Shown: positions 42,908 to 51,806, numbered from the stretch's first letter. The stretch is DNA of 64,000 bases from UBA668 sp041394605 (GCA_041394605.1 JAWKHX010000010.1:124001-188000); one strand, 5' to 3'. Numbers and translations are program-made. Notes: generated by a model not told the origin, from the letters alone.

Positions 42908-43750
42908 TCAACCGCGGCCGAGCACCAGCAGCAGGATGCCGCCGGCCACCAGTCCTGCGGCGGCCAGGCGGCGGCGGTGGTCGCCCTCGCCGAGCAGCCG
43001 CCAGCCCGCCAGCGCGGCCAGGACCACGCTGCACTCCCGGAGGGCCGTCACGTAGCCGACGGGCGCCAGGCGGAAGGCCACCACGACCATCCCGTAGGTG
43101 ACGGTGCTGGCGACGCCCGTGAACAGGCTGGTCTTCCAGCGCCGGCGCAGGACCGCCACCATCTCGGCGCCCCGGCCGGTGGCGAGCGCGTACGTGGTGT
43201 TCGTGGTGGCGGTCGCGATCATCGTCAGGAAGACGTAGGCGATGGTGTCGGGCTTGGTGCGCGACCCGGCGGCGTCGAGCACCGAGTACACGCCGACCGT
43301 CAGGGCCACGGCGAGCGCGATCAGCACGTGGGGGCGCGCTCCGCCGAGCGCCAGCAGGCCGAGCCCCGCGATGACCACGCTGATCCCGGCGACGTGCCAT
43401 CCGGTGAGGTGGTCGGAGAGGAACAGCACGCCACCCACCGCTGCCAGGGCCGCGCCGCCGCCGCGGGCGATCGGATAGCTCACCGAGAAGTCGCCCACCG
43501 TGTACGCCTTGGCCAGCAGCACCACGTAGGGGATGTGCACCAGCCCGCTCATCGCGGCGAACAGGTAGGCCTTGCCAGGCATGCCGAACAGCACATGGTT
43601 GCCCACGGCCAGCGGCAGGCACAGCAGCCCCGCCATCAGGAACTGGGCCCACAGCACCATGTGGCGGTCGCCGTCCGCGGCCTTGGCGACGAAGTTCCAG
43701 CCGGCGTGGATCACGGCCGCGCCGAGCGCGAGGAAGGTGGCGAGCAGCAC
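42908..43750 (-). CDS. EamA-family (DMT) transporter
   Basis: A 280-aa protein with about ten hydrophobic segments in two EamA repeats, typical of the drug/metabolite transporter superfamily (VIHAGWNFVAKAADGD, then KAYTVGDFSVSYPIARGGG in the first half; TVTYGMVVVAFRLAPVGYVTALRE in the second). It starts at GTG 43750, six bases after the acyltransferase stop, so the two form an operon. The substrate is unknown. Confidence 0.88.
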   Translation of the reverse strand: MLLATFLALGAAVIHAGWNFVAKAADGDRHMVLWAQFLMAGLLCLPLAVGNHVLFGMPGKAYLFAAMSGLVHIPYVVLLAKAYTVGDFSVSYPIARGGGAALAAVGGVLFLSDHLTGWHVAGISVVIAGLGLLALGGARPHVLIALAVALTVGVYSVLDAAGSRTKPDTIAYVFLTMIATATTNTTYALATGRGAEMVAVLRRRWKTSLFTGVASTVTYGMVVVAFRLAPVGYVTALRECSVVLAALAGWRLLGEGDHRRRLAAAGLVAGGILLLVLGRG

Positions 43751-43756
43751 GGTGGC

Positions 43757-44869
43757 TCAGGCCGCGGAGGTGGCGGACGCGCGGCGGCCGGAGCGGACCC
43801 ACCGCCGGCCGAACAGGAAGATCACGGGCAGGGTGAACAGCAGCGGGCCCACGAACGCCAGCGGCCGGTACAGCCACCAGCCCAGCGTGGGTTCGCGGGC
43901 CTCGTTCTCCTCCCCGGCCAGCGCGTAGCGGGCCGCCCGTTCCAGCGCCATCCCCGTGGTGTGGAACAGGAACAGGGGCATGGAGAACCGGTTGATGGTC
44001 TCGTTCGCCCGCTGCCAGCGTGGGCGTTCCAGCCGGCGCTGCATCGCCGGACGCATGGCCTCGGCCACACCGGCCTGGAACAGCACGAGCGCCACGATGC
44101 ACAGCGTCGGCGGCGCCATGTTCGAACGTTCGCCGGGCACGCCGACCATCGACCCCGGGTACAGGCCGGAGAACACCAGCCCGGCCAGGCCCGCCAGCCC
44201 GGCCCACAGCAGGGTCCAGTCCGTGCGGCGGGCGGCGTGCACCAGCCGGTCGTAGAAGAACCCGAGCTGGTGGCACAGCCCCCACACCGTGATCATGTTG
44301 ACCAGGCCCAGCCACTCGTACCCGTACCGGAAGCGGAGGATGTCCACCGCGCCGGCGGCCGCACCGAGCCAGACGAGCACGATGGTGTCCCATCGGCGGT
44401 GCAGCCACAGGAAGATCGGCAGCAACGCCACCAGCACCAGGTACACGGCCATGAACCACAGTGGGCTGACCACCAGCAGTACGGCCCGCCCGGCCCACTC
44501 GGCGTTGAACACATTGCCGAGGATCACCCCGAGCGTCACCCACACCGCCAGGAGGATCAGCGCCGGCACGGCCAGCCGAGTGATCCGCTTCCACACGAAA
44601 CTGCCCAGCCGCTCGCCGCGGCTGCGGGCGCGCTCCCACGCCACCAGGTGGGAGTAGCCGCCAACGTAGAAGAACAGGGGCATCACCTGCAGCAGCCAGG
44701 TGGCCGCCCACAGGCCGGTGGTGAACCCGATGGGGTTGGTGGCGTGCGGGCCGTCGTCTTTCCAGATCACGATCGTGAACACCCAGTGCCAGGCCACCAC
44801 GACGAGCAGGCTGAACGCCCGGAGGAAGTCAATGTAGGTGTCGCGCTCCTGCGGAGGGTCTGAAGTCAC
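43757..44869 (-). CDS. Acyltransferase 3-family membrane protein
   Basis: A 370-aa protein with about ten membrane segments. TYIDFLRAFSLLVVVAWHWVF at the N-terminus is the acyltransferase_3 signature with a His in segment 1. Such enzymes O-acylate cell-surface sugars or lipids. RRWVRSGRR at the C-terminus is a basic tail. GTG 44869 was chosen to open just before the signature; it shares its upstream region with the divergent CPBP protease. Confidence 0.85.
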   Translation of the reverse strand: MTSDPPQERDTYIDFLRAFSLLVVVAWHWVFTIVIWKDDGPHATNPIGFTTGLWAATWLLQVMPLFFYVGGYSHLVAWERARSRGERLGSFVWKRITRLAVPALILLAVWVTLGVILGNVFNAEWAGRAVLLVVSPLWFMAVYLVLVALLPIFLWLHRRWDTIVLVWLGAAAGAVDILRFRYGYEWLGLVNMITVWGLCHQLGFFYDRLVHAARRTDWTLLWAGLAGLAGLVFSGLYPGSMVGVPGERSNMAPPTLCIVALVLFQAGVAEAMRPAMQRRLERPRWQRANETINRFSMPLFLFHTTGMALERAARYALAGEENEAREPTLGWWLYRPLAFVGPLLFTLPVIFLFGRRWVRSGRRASATSAA

Positions 44870-44885
44870 GGGGTACGCTCGGCTC

Positions 44886-45596
44886 GTGGCGGTCGTTGCA
44901 CGCGCTGAGCGTACGCCGTGGGCGACGGTGGTTGCTGCGGTGGTCGCAGTCCTCGCTGCCGCCAACGTGCTCACCAACCGGGTGCTGCCGGGGTGGATCT
45001 ACATCCCCTGGAACGTCGCCGTCGCGGTGGCCATCGTGGTGCTGGCCCGGCGGGTGATCGCACTGCCCACGATGGGCCTGGGGGAGTGGCGGCGGGGCGC
45101 GCTGTGGGGCGTGTCGCTGTTCACCATCACGCTGGTGCTGCTGCTGGTGGCGGTCGCCATGCCGGCCTTCCACGACCTCTACCAAGACCGCCGGGTGGAC
45201 GGCGACACGGCCACCTGGGTGTACCACGCCTTCATCCGCATCCCCTTGGGCACGGCCCTGCTGGAGGAGGTGGCGTTCCGCGGGGTGCTACCCGCGCTGT
45301 TCGCGGTCCGCTGGGGCGTGCTGCGCGGGTCGGTGGCCGCGTCGGTGCTGTTCGGCGTGTGGCACGTGCTGCCGGCGATCAACCTCAACGAGGACAACGA
45401 GGCCGTCGCCAAGATCTTCGGCCATGGGCCGGCCGGCACGGTGGCCACCGTGGTCTTCGGAGTGGCCGGCACCACCCTGGCCGGGCTGTGGTGGTGCTGG
45501 ATCCGCTACCGGGCACACAGCGTGCTGGCCACGATCCTCGCCCACATCGCCACCAACTCCATCGCCTACACCATCGCCTTCGTCATCTCCGGGTAG
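44886..45596 (+). CDS. CPBP-family intramembrane metalloprotease
   Basis: A 236-aa membrane protein with about six hydrophobic segments. LLEEVAFRGVL near residue 128 is the EExxxR motif 1 of the CPBP/Abi family, followed by VLFGVWHVLPA (motif 2 with His) and LATILAHIATNS (motif 3 His). It cleaves or processes membrane substrates; bacterial roles are poorly defined. At the equivalent place in mycobacteria a rhomboid protease gene stands before murI, so both positions hold an intramembrane protease. Confidence 0.85.
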   Translation: MAVVARAERTPWATVVAAVVAVLAAANVLTNRVLPGWIYIPWNVAVAVAIVVLARRVIALPTMGLGEWRRGALWGVSLFTITLVLLLVAVAMPAFHDLYQDRRVDGDTATWVYHAFIRIPLGTALLEEVAFRGVLPALFAVRWGVLRGSVAASVLFGVWHVLPAINLNEDNEAVAKIFGHGPAGTVATVVFGVAGTTLAGLWWCWIRYRAHSVLATILAHIATNSIAYTIAFVISG

Positions 45597-45634
45597 CCCG
45601 GACGGACGCCGCCGTCACCGTTAGCCTTGACCCG

Positions 45635-46438
45635 ATGGATCGCCCGATCGGGATGTTCGACAGTGGCTTCGGTGGGCTCACCGTCGCTCGCGCCCTGATC
45701 GATCTGCTGCCCGACGAGCACCTCGTCTACATCGGCGACACCGGCCGCTACCCCTACGGCCCCCGGCCGCAGGAGGAAGTGCGCGAGTTCGCCCGCCAGA
45801 TCGCCTGGAGCCTGGTGAAGGACTTCGACGTCAAGGCCGTGGTGGTGGCGTGCAACACGGCGTCGGCCGCCGCACTCGACGATCTGAAGGCCGAGTTGCC
45901 GGTGCCCGTGATCGACGTGGTGGAGCCGGGCGCCGACGCGCTGGTGCGGGCCACCCGCAGCGGGCACGTGGGCGTCATCGGCACGGTCGGCACCATCGGC
46001 TCGGGCGCCTACGACCGGGCCGTGGCCGCCACGGGGGCCGACGTGCAGCTCACCGCTGCCGCCTGCCCCGGCTTCGTGGAGTTCGTGGAGCGCGGCCAGA
46101 CCCACGGCGAGGAGGTCACCATCCTCGCCGAGCGGCTGCTGGCGCCGGTGAAGGACGCCGGGGTGGACAGCCTGCTGCTCGGCTGCACCCATTACCCGTA
46201 CCTCGCCCGCGTGATCGGCGAGGTCATGGGCCCCGACGTGGTGCTGGTGAGCAGCGCGGACGAGACCGCGTTCGTCGCCCGCGACGAGCTGGCCCGGCTG
46301 GGCCTGCTGCGCGCCCCCGGCGGCGAGGTGGCCGAGCACCGCTTCCTGTCCAGCGGCGACATCTCCTGGTTCGCCGATCTCGGTGGCCGCCTGCTCGGCC
46401 CCGAGCTGCGCGGTGCCCTGCAGTGGCACCCCAACTGA
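45635..46438 (+). CDS. murI: Glutamate racemase
   Basis: A 267-aa enzyme. IGMFDSGFGGLTVARAL at the N-terminus and YIGDTGRYPYGP are classic MurI signatures. The two catalytic cysteines are in VACNTASAAA (near 73) and LGCTHYPYL (near 185). It converts L- to D-glutamate for peptidoglycan. Start ATG 45635. It lies at the head of the conserved murI-rph-rdgB group in the same strand, with 36 bases to rph. Confidence 0.95.
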   Translation: MDRPIGMFDSGFGGLTVARALIDLLPDEHLVYIGDTGRYPYGPRPQEEVREFARQIAWSLVKDFDVKAVVVACNTASAAALDDLKAELPVPVIDVVEPGADALVRATRSGHVGVIGTVGTIGSGAYDRAVAATGADVQLTAAACPGFVEFVERGQTHGEEVTILAERLLAPVKDAGVDSLLLGCTHYPYLARVIGEVMGPDVVLVSSADETAFVARDELARLGLLRAPGGEVAEHRFLSSGDISWFADLGGRLLGPELRGALQWHPN

Positions 46439-46474
46439 CCCATTCGCCCCATCCCATCCCCGGAGGACCCCACC

Positions 46475-47233
46475 ATGCCCCGCCCTGACGGCCGCACCGC
46501 AGACCAGCTCCGCCCGATCACGTTCGAGCGCGACTACACCGAGATGGCGGCCGGCAGCGTGCTGGTGACGTTCGGCAAGACCCGGGTGCTGTGCACGGCC
46601 AGCATCGACGAGGACGTGCCCCGCTGGATGCGCAACTCGGGCTAGGGCTGGGTGACCGCTGAGTACTCGATGCTGCCGGGAGCCTCGCCCGAGCGCATCG
46701 ACCGCGAGGCCGCGAAGGGCAAGCAGAGCGGCCGCACCGTGGAGATCCAGCGGCTCATCGGCCGCTCCCTGCGCGCCGCCTGCGACATGAAGCTGCTGGG
46801 GGAGCGGCAGGTGATCGTGGACTGCGACGTGCTCCAGGCTGACGGCGGCACCCGTACCGCCAGCATCTGCGGCGGCTACCTCGCCCTCCACGACGCGCTC
46901 ACCCGGCTGGTGCAGAACAAGGCCATCAGCCGTCATCCGCTGCACTCCTACTGCGCGGCGATCAGCGTCGGAATCGTCGGCGGCCAGCCGGTGCTGGACC
47001 TGCCCTACGTGGAGGACTCCACAGCCGAGGTGGACATGAACGTGGTGGTGCTCGGGGCGCCGGGCGAGGAGCCGCGGTTCGTGGAGGTGCAGGGCACCGC
47101 CGAGGGCCAGGCGTTCAGCCGCAGCGAGCTGGATGCGCTGCTCGGCCTGGCCACGAAGGGCCTGTCCGAGATCATCGACCTGCAGGCGGCCCTGGTGGCC
47201 GACCCGCCGCCGCCGAGGACGCCGGGCCGATGA
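46475..47233 (+). pseudogene. rph: RNase PH gene with in-frame amber codon
   Basis: The frame from ATG 46475 to TGA 47233 matches RNase PH along its length (PDGRTADQLRP; RDYTEMAAGSVLVTFGKTRVLCTASID; then GWVTAEYSMLPGA; DCDVLQADGGTRTASICGGYLAL). It holds an in-frame TAG at 46643-46645 (codon 57), in the conserved stretch normally read RGSGQGWVTAEY, so a CAG-to-TAG change is likely. TAG is a normal stop elsewhere in the window (acyl-CoA ligase, phosphotransferase), so readthrough is not expected. A GTG at 46652 could restart a fragment. RNase PH trims tRNA 3' ends. It overlaps rdgB by ATGA. Confidence 0.85.
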
Positions 47234-47838
47234 CCGCCGCCCTGCCACGGCTGGTCAGCGCCACCGCCAACCCGCACAAGATGGCCGAGATCGCCGCCCT
47301 GCTGGACGGCCTGGTGGAGATCGTGCCCCGCCCCGCCGACGTGGGCGACGTGGTGGAGGACGCCGGCTCGCTGGAGGGCAACGCCCGGCTGAAGGCCGCC
47401 GCCATCTGCGCCGCCACCGGTATGCCCGCAGTGGCCGACGACACCGGCCTGTTCGTGGACGCCCTCGACGGCCTGCCCGGCGTGGACACCGCCTACTACG
47501 CCGGCCCCACGGCCACGTACGCGGAGAACCGGGCCAAGCTGCTGTGCCAGTTGGACGGCGTGGCCAACCGTGCGGCACGGTTCCGCACGGTGGCGCTGGT
47601 GGTCTACCCGGACGGCAGCGAGATCGCCGTGCAGGGCGTGTGCGAGGGCATGATCGCCACGGCCGAGCGGGGCGAGCGCGGCTTCGGGTACGACCCGGTG
47701 TTCATGCCCCTGGAGGGTCGCGGGCGCACGTTCAGCGAGATGTCCGAAGAGGAGAAGAACGCGGTCTCCCACCGCGGCCGGGCGTTCGCCGCGCTGGTGG
47801 ACGCGTTGCGCCGGCGGGCCGCCGAGCCGGACGGCTGA
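47230..47838 (+). CDS. rdgB: Non-canonical purine NTP pyrophosphatase (RdgB/HAM1)
   Basis: A 202-aa enzyme. ATANPHKMAEIAALL is the substrate-binding N-terminal motif, ADDTGLFVDALDGLPGVDTAYYAG the catalytic DDSGL motif region, and ERGFGYDPVFMPLEG plus SHRGRAF the C-terminal motifs. It hydrolyses dITP, dXTP and XTP to prevent their use in nucleic acids. The start overlaps the rph stop by ATGA, so its translation is coupled to rph. If the amber codon in rph is real, rdgB expression may depend on restart. Confidence 0.95.
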   Translation: MTAALPRLVSATANPHKMAEIAALLDGLVEIVPRPADVGDVVEDAGSLEGNARLKAAAICAATGMPAVADDTGLFVDALDGLPGVDTAYYAGPTATYAENRAKLLCQLDGVANRAARFRTVALVVYPDGSEIAVQGVCEGMIATAERGERGFGYDPVFMPLEGRGRTFSEMSEEEKNAVSHRGRAFAALVDALRRRAAEPDG

Positions 47839-47844
47839 GGCCGG

Positions 47845-48867
47845 TCACCAACCGCGCAGGTCCACCGGCCAGCGGTCCACCACCTCGTGGCCGTTGACCA
47901 CCCAGATCGTGTCGTGCTTGGCCACCGTGGGATCGATGTGCGAGGGCGTCACCCGCACCCGCTGGCCCACGTCGGCCACCCCCGTGTGCGGGGTGAAGGT
48001 GACGTGTTCGTCGCTGAGGAACCACACGTCGGCGCCGGGGCCGTCCAGCAGTTCCACCGTGGGATTGCCGTGGTCGGTGGCCATCGCCTTCAGCCCCACG
48101 TCGGCAACCGCGTACTTCGAGTTGGCGCTGACGACGGTGCCGATCAACCAGCAGGCCTGCACGAAGGGGAGGCCGAGGCGGGAGTAGTCGGTGTCCATCA
48201 GGGCGTAGCTGCCGGCCTGGACCTCGCCCACCCGATGGTGGAGGTCGTACGTGCCGGTGCCGCCGGCGCTGACCACGTCGCCACCCACCACGTCATGTGC
48301 CGCCAGCAGCCGGTCCATCGCGTCGTCCACCTTCGCCTGGCGCTCCGCCCGGTCGAGCACCATCATCAGGTGGCCCTCGTAGCCCATCACCCCACGGACG
48401 GTCATGGCAGCGCGCCGGGCCAGGTCGGCGATGCGCCCGGCGTGGTCGGGGGCGCAGCCGCAGCGGGGCAGCCCCACGTTCACGTCCACCAGCACCCGGG
48501 TGATACCGGCGGCTGCCGCAGCGTCCACGGTCTCTGCACTGTCGACGGCCACCGTCACGTGGGCCCCGTGGTCGCGGCAGACGGCCGCCATCTCCTGCAG
48601 GCGGTGCACATCGAGCACCTCGTTGGCCAGCAGCAGGTCGTAGCCCAGCCCCGCGGCCGCCATGCCGATCACCTCCCGGGTGGTCGCGCAGGTGAAGGTG
48701 CCGTGACCGTGCGCTGCCTGGGCGGCAGCGAGGGCGGTGCACTTGTGGGCCTTCACGTGCGGGCGCAGTGCAGCACCCGGGCGTGCCGCGGCCATCGCCT
48801 CCAGGTTGCGGCTGAGCAGTTCGTGGTCGACGACGAGCGCCGGCGTCGGGACGTCATGGAGGTCCAT
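47845..48867 (-). CDS. D-threonine aldolase/D-serine dehydratase-like PLP enzyme
   Basis: A 340-aa fold-type III enzyme with an alanine-racemase-like N-terminal barrel. TPALVVDHELLSRNL is the typical start, and HVKAHKCTALAAAQ near residue 40 contains the PLP lysine. The C-terminal region contains SDEHVTFTP, then RVRVTPSHIDPTVAKHD, where His and downstream residues bind a divalent metal in the DSD1/D-threonine aldolase family. It acts on D-beta-hydroxy amino acids. It is convergent with rdgB (6 bases between stops). The upstream region carries the iron box for feoA on the other strand. Confidence 0.85.
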   Translation of the reverse strand: MDLHDVPTPALVVDHELLSRNLEAMAAARPGAALRPHVKAHKCTALAAAQAAHGHGTFTCATTREVIGMAAAGLGYDLLLANEVLDVHRLQEMAAVCRDHGAHVTVAVDSAETVDAAAAAGITRVLVDVNVGLPRCGCAPDHAGRIADLARRAAMTVRGVMGYEGHLMMVLDRAERQAKVDDAMDRLLAAHDVVGGDVVSAGGTGTYDLHHRVGEVQAGSYALMDTDYSRLGLPFVQACWLIGTVVSANSKYAVADVGLKAMATDHGNPTVELLDGPGADVWFLSDEHVTFTPHTGVADVGQRVRVTPSHIDPTVAKHDTIWVVNGHEVVDRWPVDLRGW

Positions 48868-48950
48868 GCCGCGATCGTGGCAGGTCGCAGTGGGTGCGGG
48901 TGACGGAAGGGTGGCTGTCCCGCTGAATGTGTCGGCAGTGACGCAGCGGC

Positions 48951-48964
48951 TTAGGCTCACCTAA
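48951..48964. promoter_or_regulatory. IdeR/DtxR-like iron box ahead of feoA
   Basis: TTAGGCTCACCTAA matches 13 of the last 14 positions of the known IdeR/DtxR consensus, with TTAGG and CCTAA inverted arms. The upstream five positions of the 19-base consensus match poorly. It lies 34 bases before the preferred feoA start, in the promoter position, as expected for iron-dependent repression. Confidence 0.65.
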
Positions 48965-48998
48965 CGTGAAATCGTCCCGGAGGGTCGTCGACGGCGTG

Positions 48999-49256
48999 AT
49001 GGCGCTCTGCGATGCACCCGTGGGCGCCGTGGTCACGGTGGTGGAGGTGCAGCCCGGCCCGCACGGCCAGGGCCGCCGTCTGGAGGACCTGGGGATCGTG
49101 GCCGGCACGGAGGTCACGGTGGAGCGCCGGGCGCCGCTGGGCGACCCCACCGTGTACGAAGTACGCCGGGCGCGCCTTGCAGTCCGCCGGGTGGACGCCC
49201 TGCTGGTGCAGGTGGCAGTGGGCGACGCCGCCGAGGGGACCTATGTCGCACTGTGA
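48999..49256 (+). CDS. feoA: FeoA, ferrous iron transport SH3-like protein
   Basis: An 85-aa SH3-like-fold protein. It opens MALCDAPVGAVVTVVEVQPG, then RRLEDLGIVAGTEVTVERRAPLGDPTVYEVRRARLAVRR, the FeoA core. It acts with FeoB on the cytoplasmic side of the membrane. ATG 48999 was chosen so that the iron box stays upstream of the start; an in-frame GTG at 48966 (96 aa) would place it next to the box. GGAGGG at 48979-48984 is a possible ribosome site. Its 3' end overlaps feoB by 14 bases. Confidence 0.88.
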   Translation: MALCDAPVGAVVTVVEVQPGPHGQGRRLEDLGIVAGTEVTVERRAPLGDPTVYEVRRARLAVRRVDALLVQVAVGDAAEGTYVAL

Positions 49257-51141
49257 GCCAGAGGCCACCGGGTCGATCGCCACCGGCACGCTGCACGTCG
49301 CGTTCGTCGGCAGCCCCAACGCCGGCAAGACGACGCTGTTCAACGCGCTCACCGGGCTGCGGGCCAAGACGGCCAACTATCCGGGTGTGACCGTCAGCCG
49401 GCGCGAGGGCCGGGTGGACCTCGGCGGCCGGCCCGTGACGCTGGTGGACCTGCCCGGCACGTACGGGCTGGATGCCATCAGCCCGGACGAGCAGATCGTG
49501 GCCGACGCCCTGCGGGGCGAGATTCCCGGGGTGGACCGGCCGGATGCCATCGCCGTGGTGGCCGACGCGGCGACCCTGGAGCGCTCGCTGCTGTTCATGG
49601 CCGACGTGCTGCGCCTCGGCCTGCCCACGTCGCTGATCGTCACGATGACCGACGAGTTGGCCGTGCGCGGCGGGTCGCTGGACCTGGAGTTGCTCGCCGC
49701 CGCCATCGGCGTGCCGGTGGTGGGTGTCATCGGCCACCGGGGCATCGGGTTGGACGACGTGCGCACCCTGCTCGGCAACCCCGAGGGGTGGGCCAGCCCG
49801 GTGCTGCCGCCGCCGGCGGAAAGCGGCCGGCGGTCGGCGTGGGTGGCATCGGTGCTGCGTTCGGCGTATCGCCCACCGGGGCGTGACCGGCGCACCCGGC
49901 GTGTCGACGCCGTGCTGCTGCACCCGGTGTGGGGCGTGCTGGTGTTCGTGGCCGTGATGCTGACGTTCTTCCAGGCCATCTTCACGCTCGCCGCGCCGCT
50001 GATCGACGGGCTGGACAGCGCGTTCAACTCGCTGTCCACACTGCTGAAGGACCACCTGTCCGGCTGGCTGGGCGAACTGCTCGGTGACGGAGTGGTGGCC
50101 GGCGTGGGTGGGGTGCTGGTGTTCCTGCCGCAGATCACCCTGCTGTTCCTGATCCTCACCGTGCTGGAGAAGGTGGGCTATCTCGCCCGCGCTGCATTCC
50201 TGGCCGACCGGTTGATGGGTCGGTTCGGGTTGGAGGGACGCAGCTTCGTGTCGATGCTGTCGTCGTTCGCCTGCGCCATCCCCGGCATCATGAGCACCCG
50301 CACCATCCCCAGCGAGCGGCGCCGCATCGCCACGATGATGGCCGCCCCGCTGATGACGTGCTCCGCCCGGCTGCCCGTCTTCACGTTGCTGATCTCCGCG
50401 TTCGTGCCCAACCAGCAGGTGCTCGGGCCGGTTCGCACCCAGGGTCTGGCGCTGTTCGGGCTGTACGTGCTGGGTGCCGTGAGCGGGCTGGTCTACGCCG
50501 GCGTGCTGAACATGTTCGCCCTCTCGGGCTCCGCAGCACCGGTGATCATGGAGTTGCCGCCCTACCGCCGGCCCACGCTGCGGGCCGTGCTGTTGCAGAC
50601 GTGGGACGGCGCGTGGTCGTTCATCCGCAAGGCCGGCACGGTCATCCTGGCCAGCTCGCTGGTGCTGTGGCTGATGCTCAACATCTCGTTCGGCACGCCG
50701 CCGCAGGGGCTGGACACCGTGCAGCGCGACTCGTGGAAGCTGGAACACTCCGTGGCCGGCGAGATGGGCAAGGGGATGGAGACGGTTTTCAGCCCGCTCG
50801 GCTTCGAGTGGCGAACCAACGTGGCCGTCATCGGCAGCCTCGCCGCCCGTGAGGTGTTCGTGACCACGCTGGCACTCAGCACCGCAGCAGAGAGCGAGAA
50901 CTCGCTGCCCGCCCGCCTGCACGAACTGCGCAACGACGACGGCAGCAAGGTCTACGACGCTGCCACGGTGGCGGCGATCCTGGTGTTCTTCGTCTACGCG
51001 CTGCAGTGCTTCTCCACGGTCGCCGTGCTGCGGCGGGAGACCAACTCGTGGAAGTGGCCGGCGATCGCGTTCGGATCGATGTTCGTGCTGGCGTACGCGG
51101 GCGCACTGATCGCAAGGGTGGTGGTGCATGCCGTCACCTGA
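49243..51141 (+). CDS. feoB: FeoB, ferrous iron transporter GTPase
   Basis: A 632-aa protein. Residues 17-175 form the GTPase domain: GSPNAGKTT (G1), DLPGTYG (G3), and TMTDE at the G4 position, where Asn of NxxD is replaced by Thr. The rest is two Gate domains with about eight to ten segments, including SSFACAIPGIMSTRTI and LMTCSARLPVFTLL, both with conserved cysteines. It transports Fe(II). ATG 49243 follows GAGGGGACC and overlaps feoA; its stop overlaps the next gene. GTP specificity may be weakened by the G4 change. Confidence 0.95.
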   Translation: MSHCEPEATGSIATGTLHVAFVGSPNAGKTTLFNALTGLRAKTANYPGVTVSRREGRVDLGGRPVTLVDLPGTYGLDAISPDEQIVADALRGEIPGVDRPDAIAVVADAATLERSLLFMADVLRLGLPTSLIVTMTDELAVRGGSLDLELLAAAIGVPVVGVIGHRGIGLDDVRTLLGNPEGWASPVLPPPAESGRRSAWVASVLRSAYRPPGRDRRTRRVDAVLLHPVWGVLVFVAVMLTFFQAIFTLAAPLIDGLDSAFNSLSTLLKDHLSGWLGELLGDGVVAGVGGVLVFLPQITLLFLILTVLEKVGYLARAAFLADRLMGRFGLEGRSFVSMLSSFACAIPGIMSTRTIPSERRRIATMMAAPLMTCSARLPVFTLLISAFVPNQQVLGPVRTQGLALFGLYVLGAVSGLVYAGVLNMFALSGSAAPVIMELPPYRRPTLRAVLLQTWDGAWSFIRKAGTVILASSLVLWLMLNISFGTPPQGLDTVQRDSWKLEHSVAGEMGKGMETVFSPLGFEWRTNVAVIGSLAAREVFVTTLALSTAAESENSLPARLHELRNDDGSKVYDAATVAAILVFFVYALQCFSTVAVLRRETNSWKWPAIAFGSMFVLAYAGALIARVVVHAVT

Positions 51142-51685
51142 CGCCACCGGCCCCGTCGTCGCGCACGTGCAGCGCACTGCCGACCCGGGTGTGTTGCGGT
51201 GGGTGGTGCACGAGCCAGTGGTGGCCGGGCCGCGCCGGGTGGTTCCGGCGTCGGACGTGTCGTCGCCGCTGGGGGAATTGATCGTGAGCGGCGCGGTGGC
51301 GGCTGTCGTGGCCGGGCCGGGCTACCTGGAGCTGACGGCCGGGCCGGGCGGCTGGACCGACGTCGCGGCCCTCGACGCCGCGGTGTGCGAGGCACTGGCC
51401 GCCGGCGCGCCGTGGCTGGCGGCCGGGGCCGATGCGGGGGATGGCGCTGCCGCGGCGGACCTGGCCGACCTGCAGCGGGTGGTCACCGCCGCCGCCGGCT
51501 CGCTGACCGCGTTGCACGGCGGCTCGATCGAGGTGGTCGCGCTGGATGGCCCGACGCTGACCGTGCGGATGCACGGGACCTGCGCCGGCTGCTCGTTCAC
51601 CGACGCCACGCTGGAGCGCCTGGTCCTCCCCGCCCTGCGCCGCGAAGCCCCCACCGTCCAGACCGTCACCATCACCCACGACTGA
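51128..51685 (+). CDS. NifU/Nfu-type iron-sulfur scaffold protein
   Basis: A 185-aa protein. The C-terminal 75 residues form a NifU-like domain with the cluster-binding CAGC (Cys152 and Cys155) in MHGTCAGCSFTDATLERLV. The N-terminal 85 residues (QRTADPGVLRWVVHEPVV) resemble the Nfu_N domain. Nfu proteins carry 4Fe-4S clusters to target proteins. The 14-base overlap with feoB places it in the feoAB operon under the same iron box, coupling iron import to cluster delivery. FeoC is absent. Confidence 0.82.
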   Translation: MPSPDATGPVVAHVQRTADPGVLRWVVHEPVVAGPRRVVPASDVSSPLGELIVSGAVAAVVAGPGYLELTAGPGGWTDVAALDAAVCEALAAGAPWLAAGADAGDGAAAADLADLQRVVTAAAGSLTALHGGSIEVVALDGPTLTVRMHGTCAGCSFTDATLERLVLPALRREAPTVQTVTITHD

Positions 51686-51732
51686 CCGCACCGCCCAGGT
51701 GCTTCTGGGGCTGGATCGTGCCATTCGGGACT

Positions 51733-51776
51733 CTGGGGCGATTTCATTGCGGTTTCCGTCGCGATCCGGACCCCAG
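51733..51776. terminator. Inverted repeat between convergent genes
   Basis: CTGGGG (51733-51738) and CCCCAG (51771-51776) are complementary arms around a CGG-TTT-CCG core, in the 121-base gap between the nfu and LLM stops. The gap contains no gene. It may be a bidirectional terminator; the stem is imperfect. Confidence 0.3.
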
Positions 51777-51806
51777 TTCCCGGGGGAGGCTGGCTTCGGA
51801 AGTCCG

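Noticed and set aside
46643..46645. Amber codon in rph as pyrrolysine or programmed readthrough
   Set aside because: No Pyl machinery in the window, no stem-loop that I can see next to it, and TAG is used as a normal stop by other genes here. A point mutation or error is simpler.
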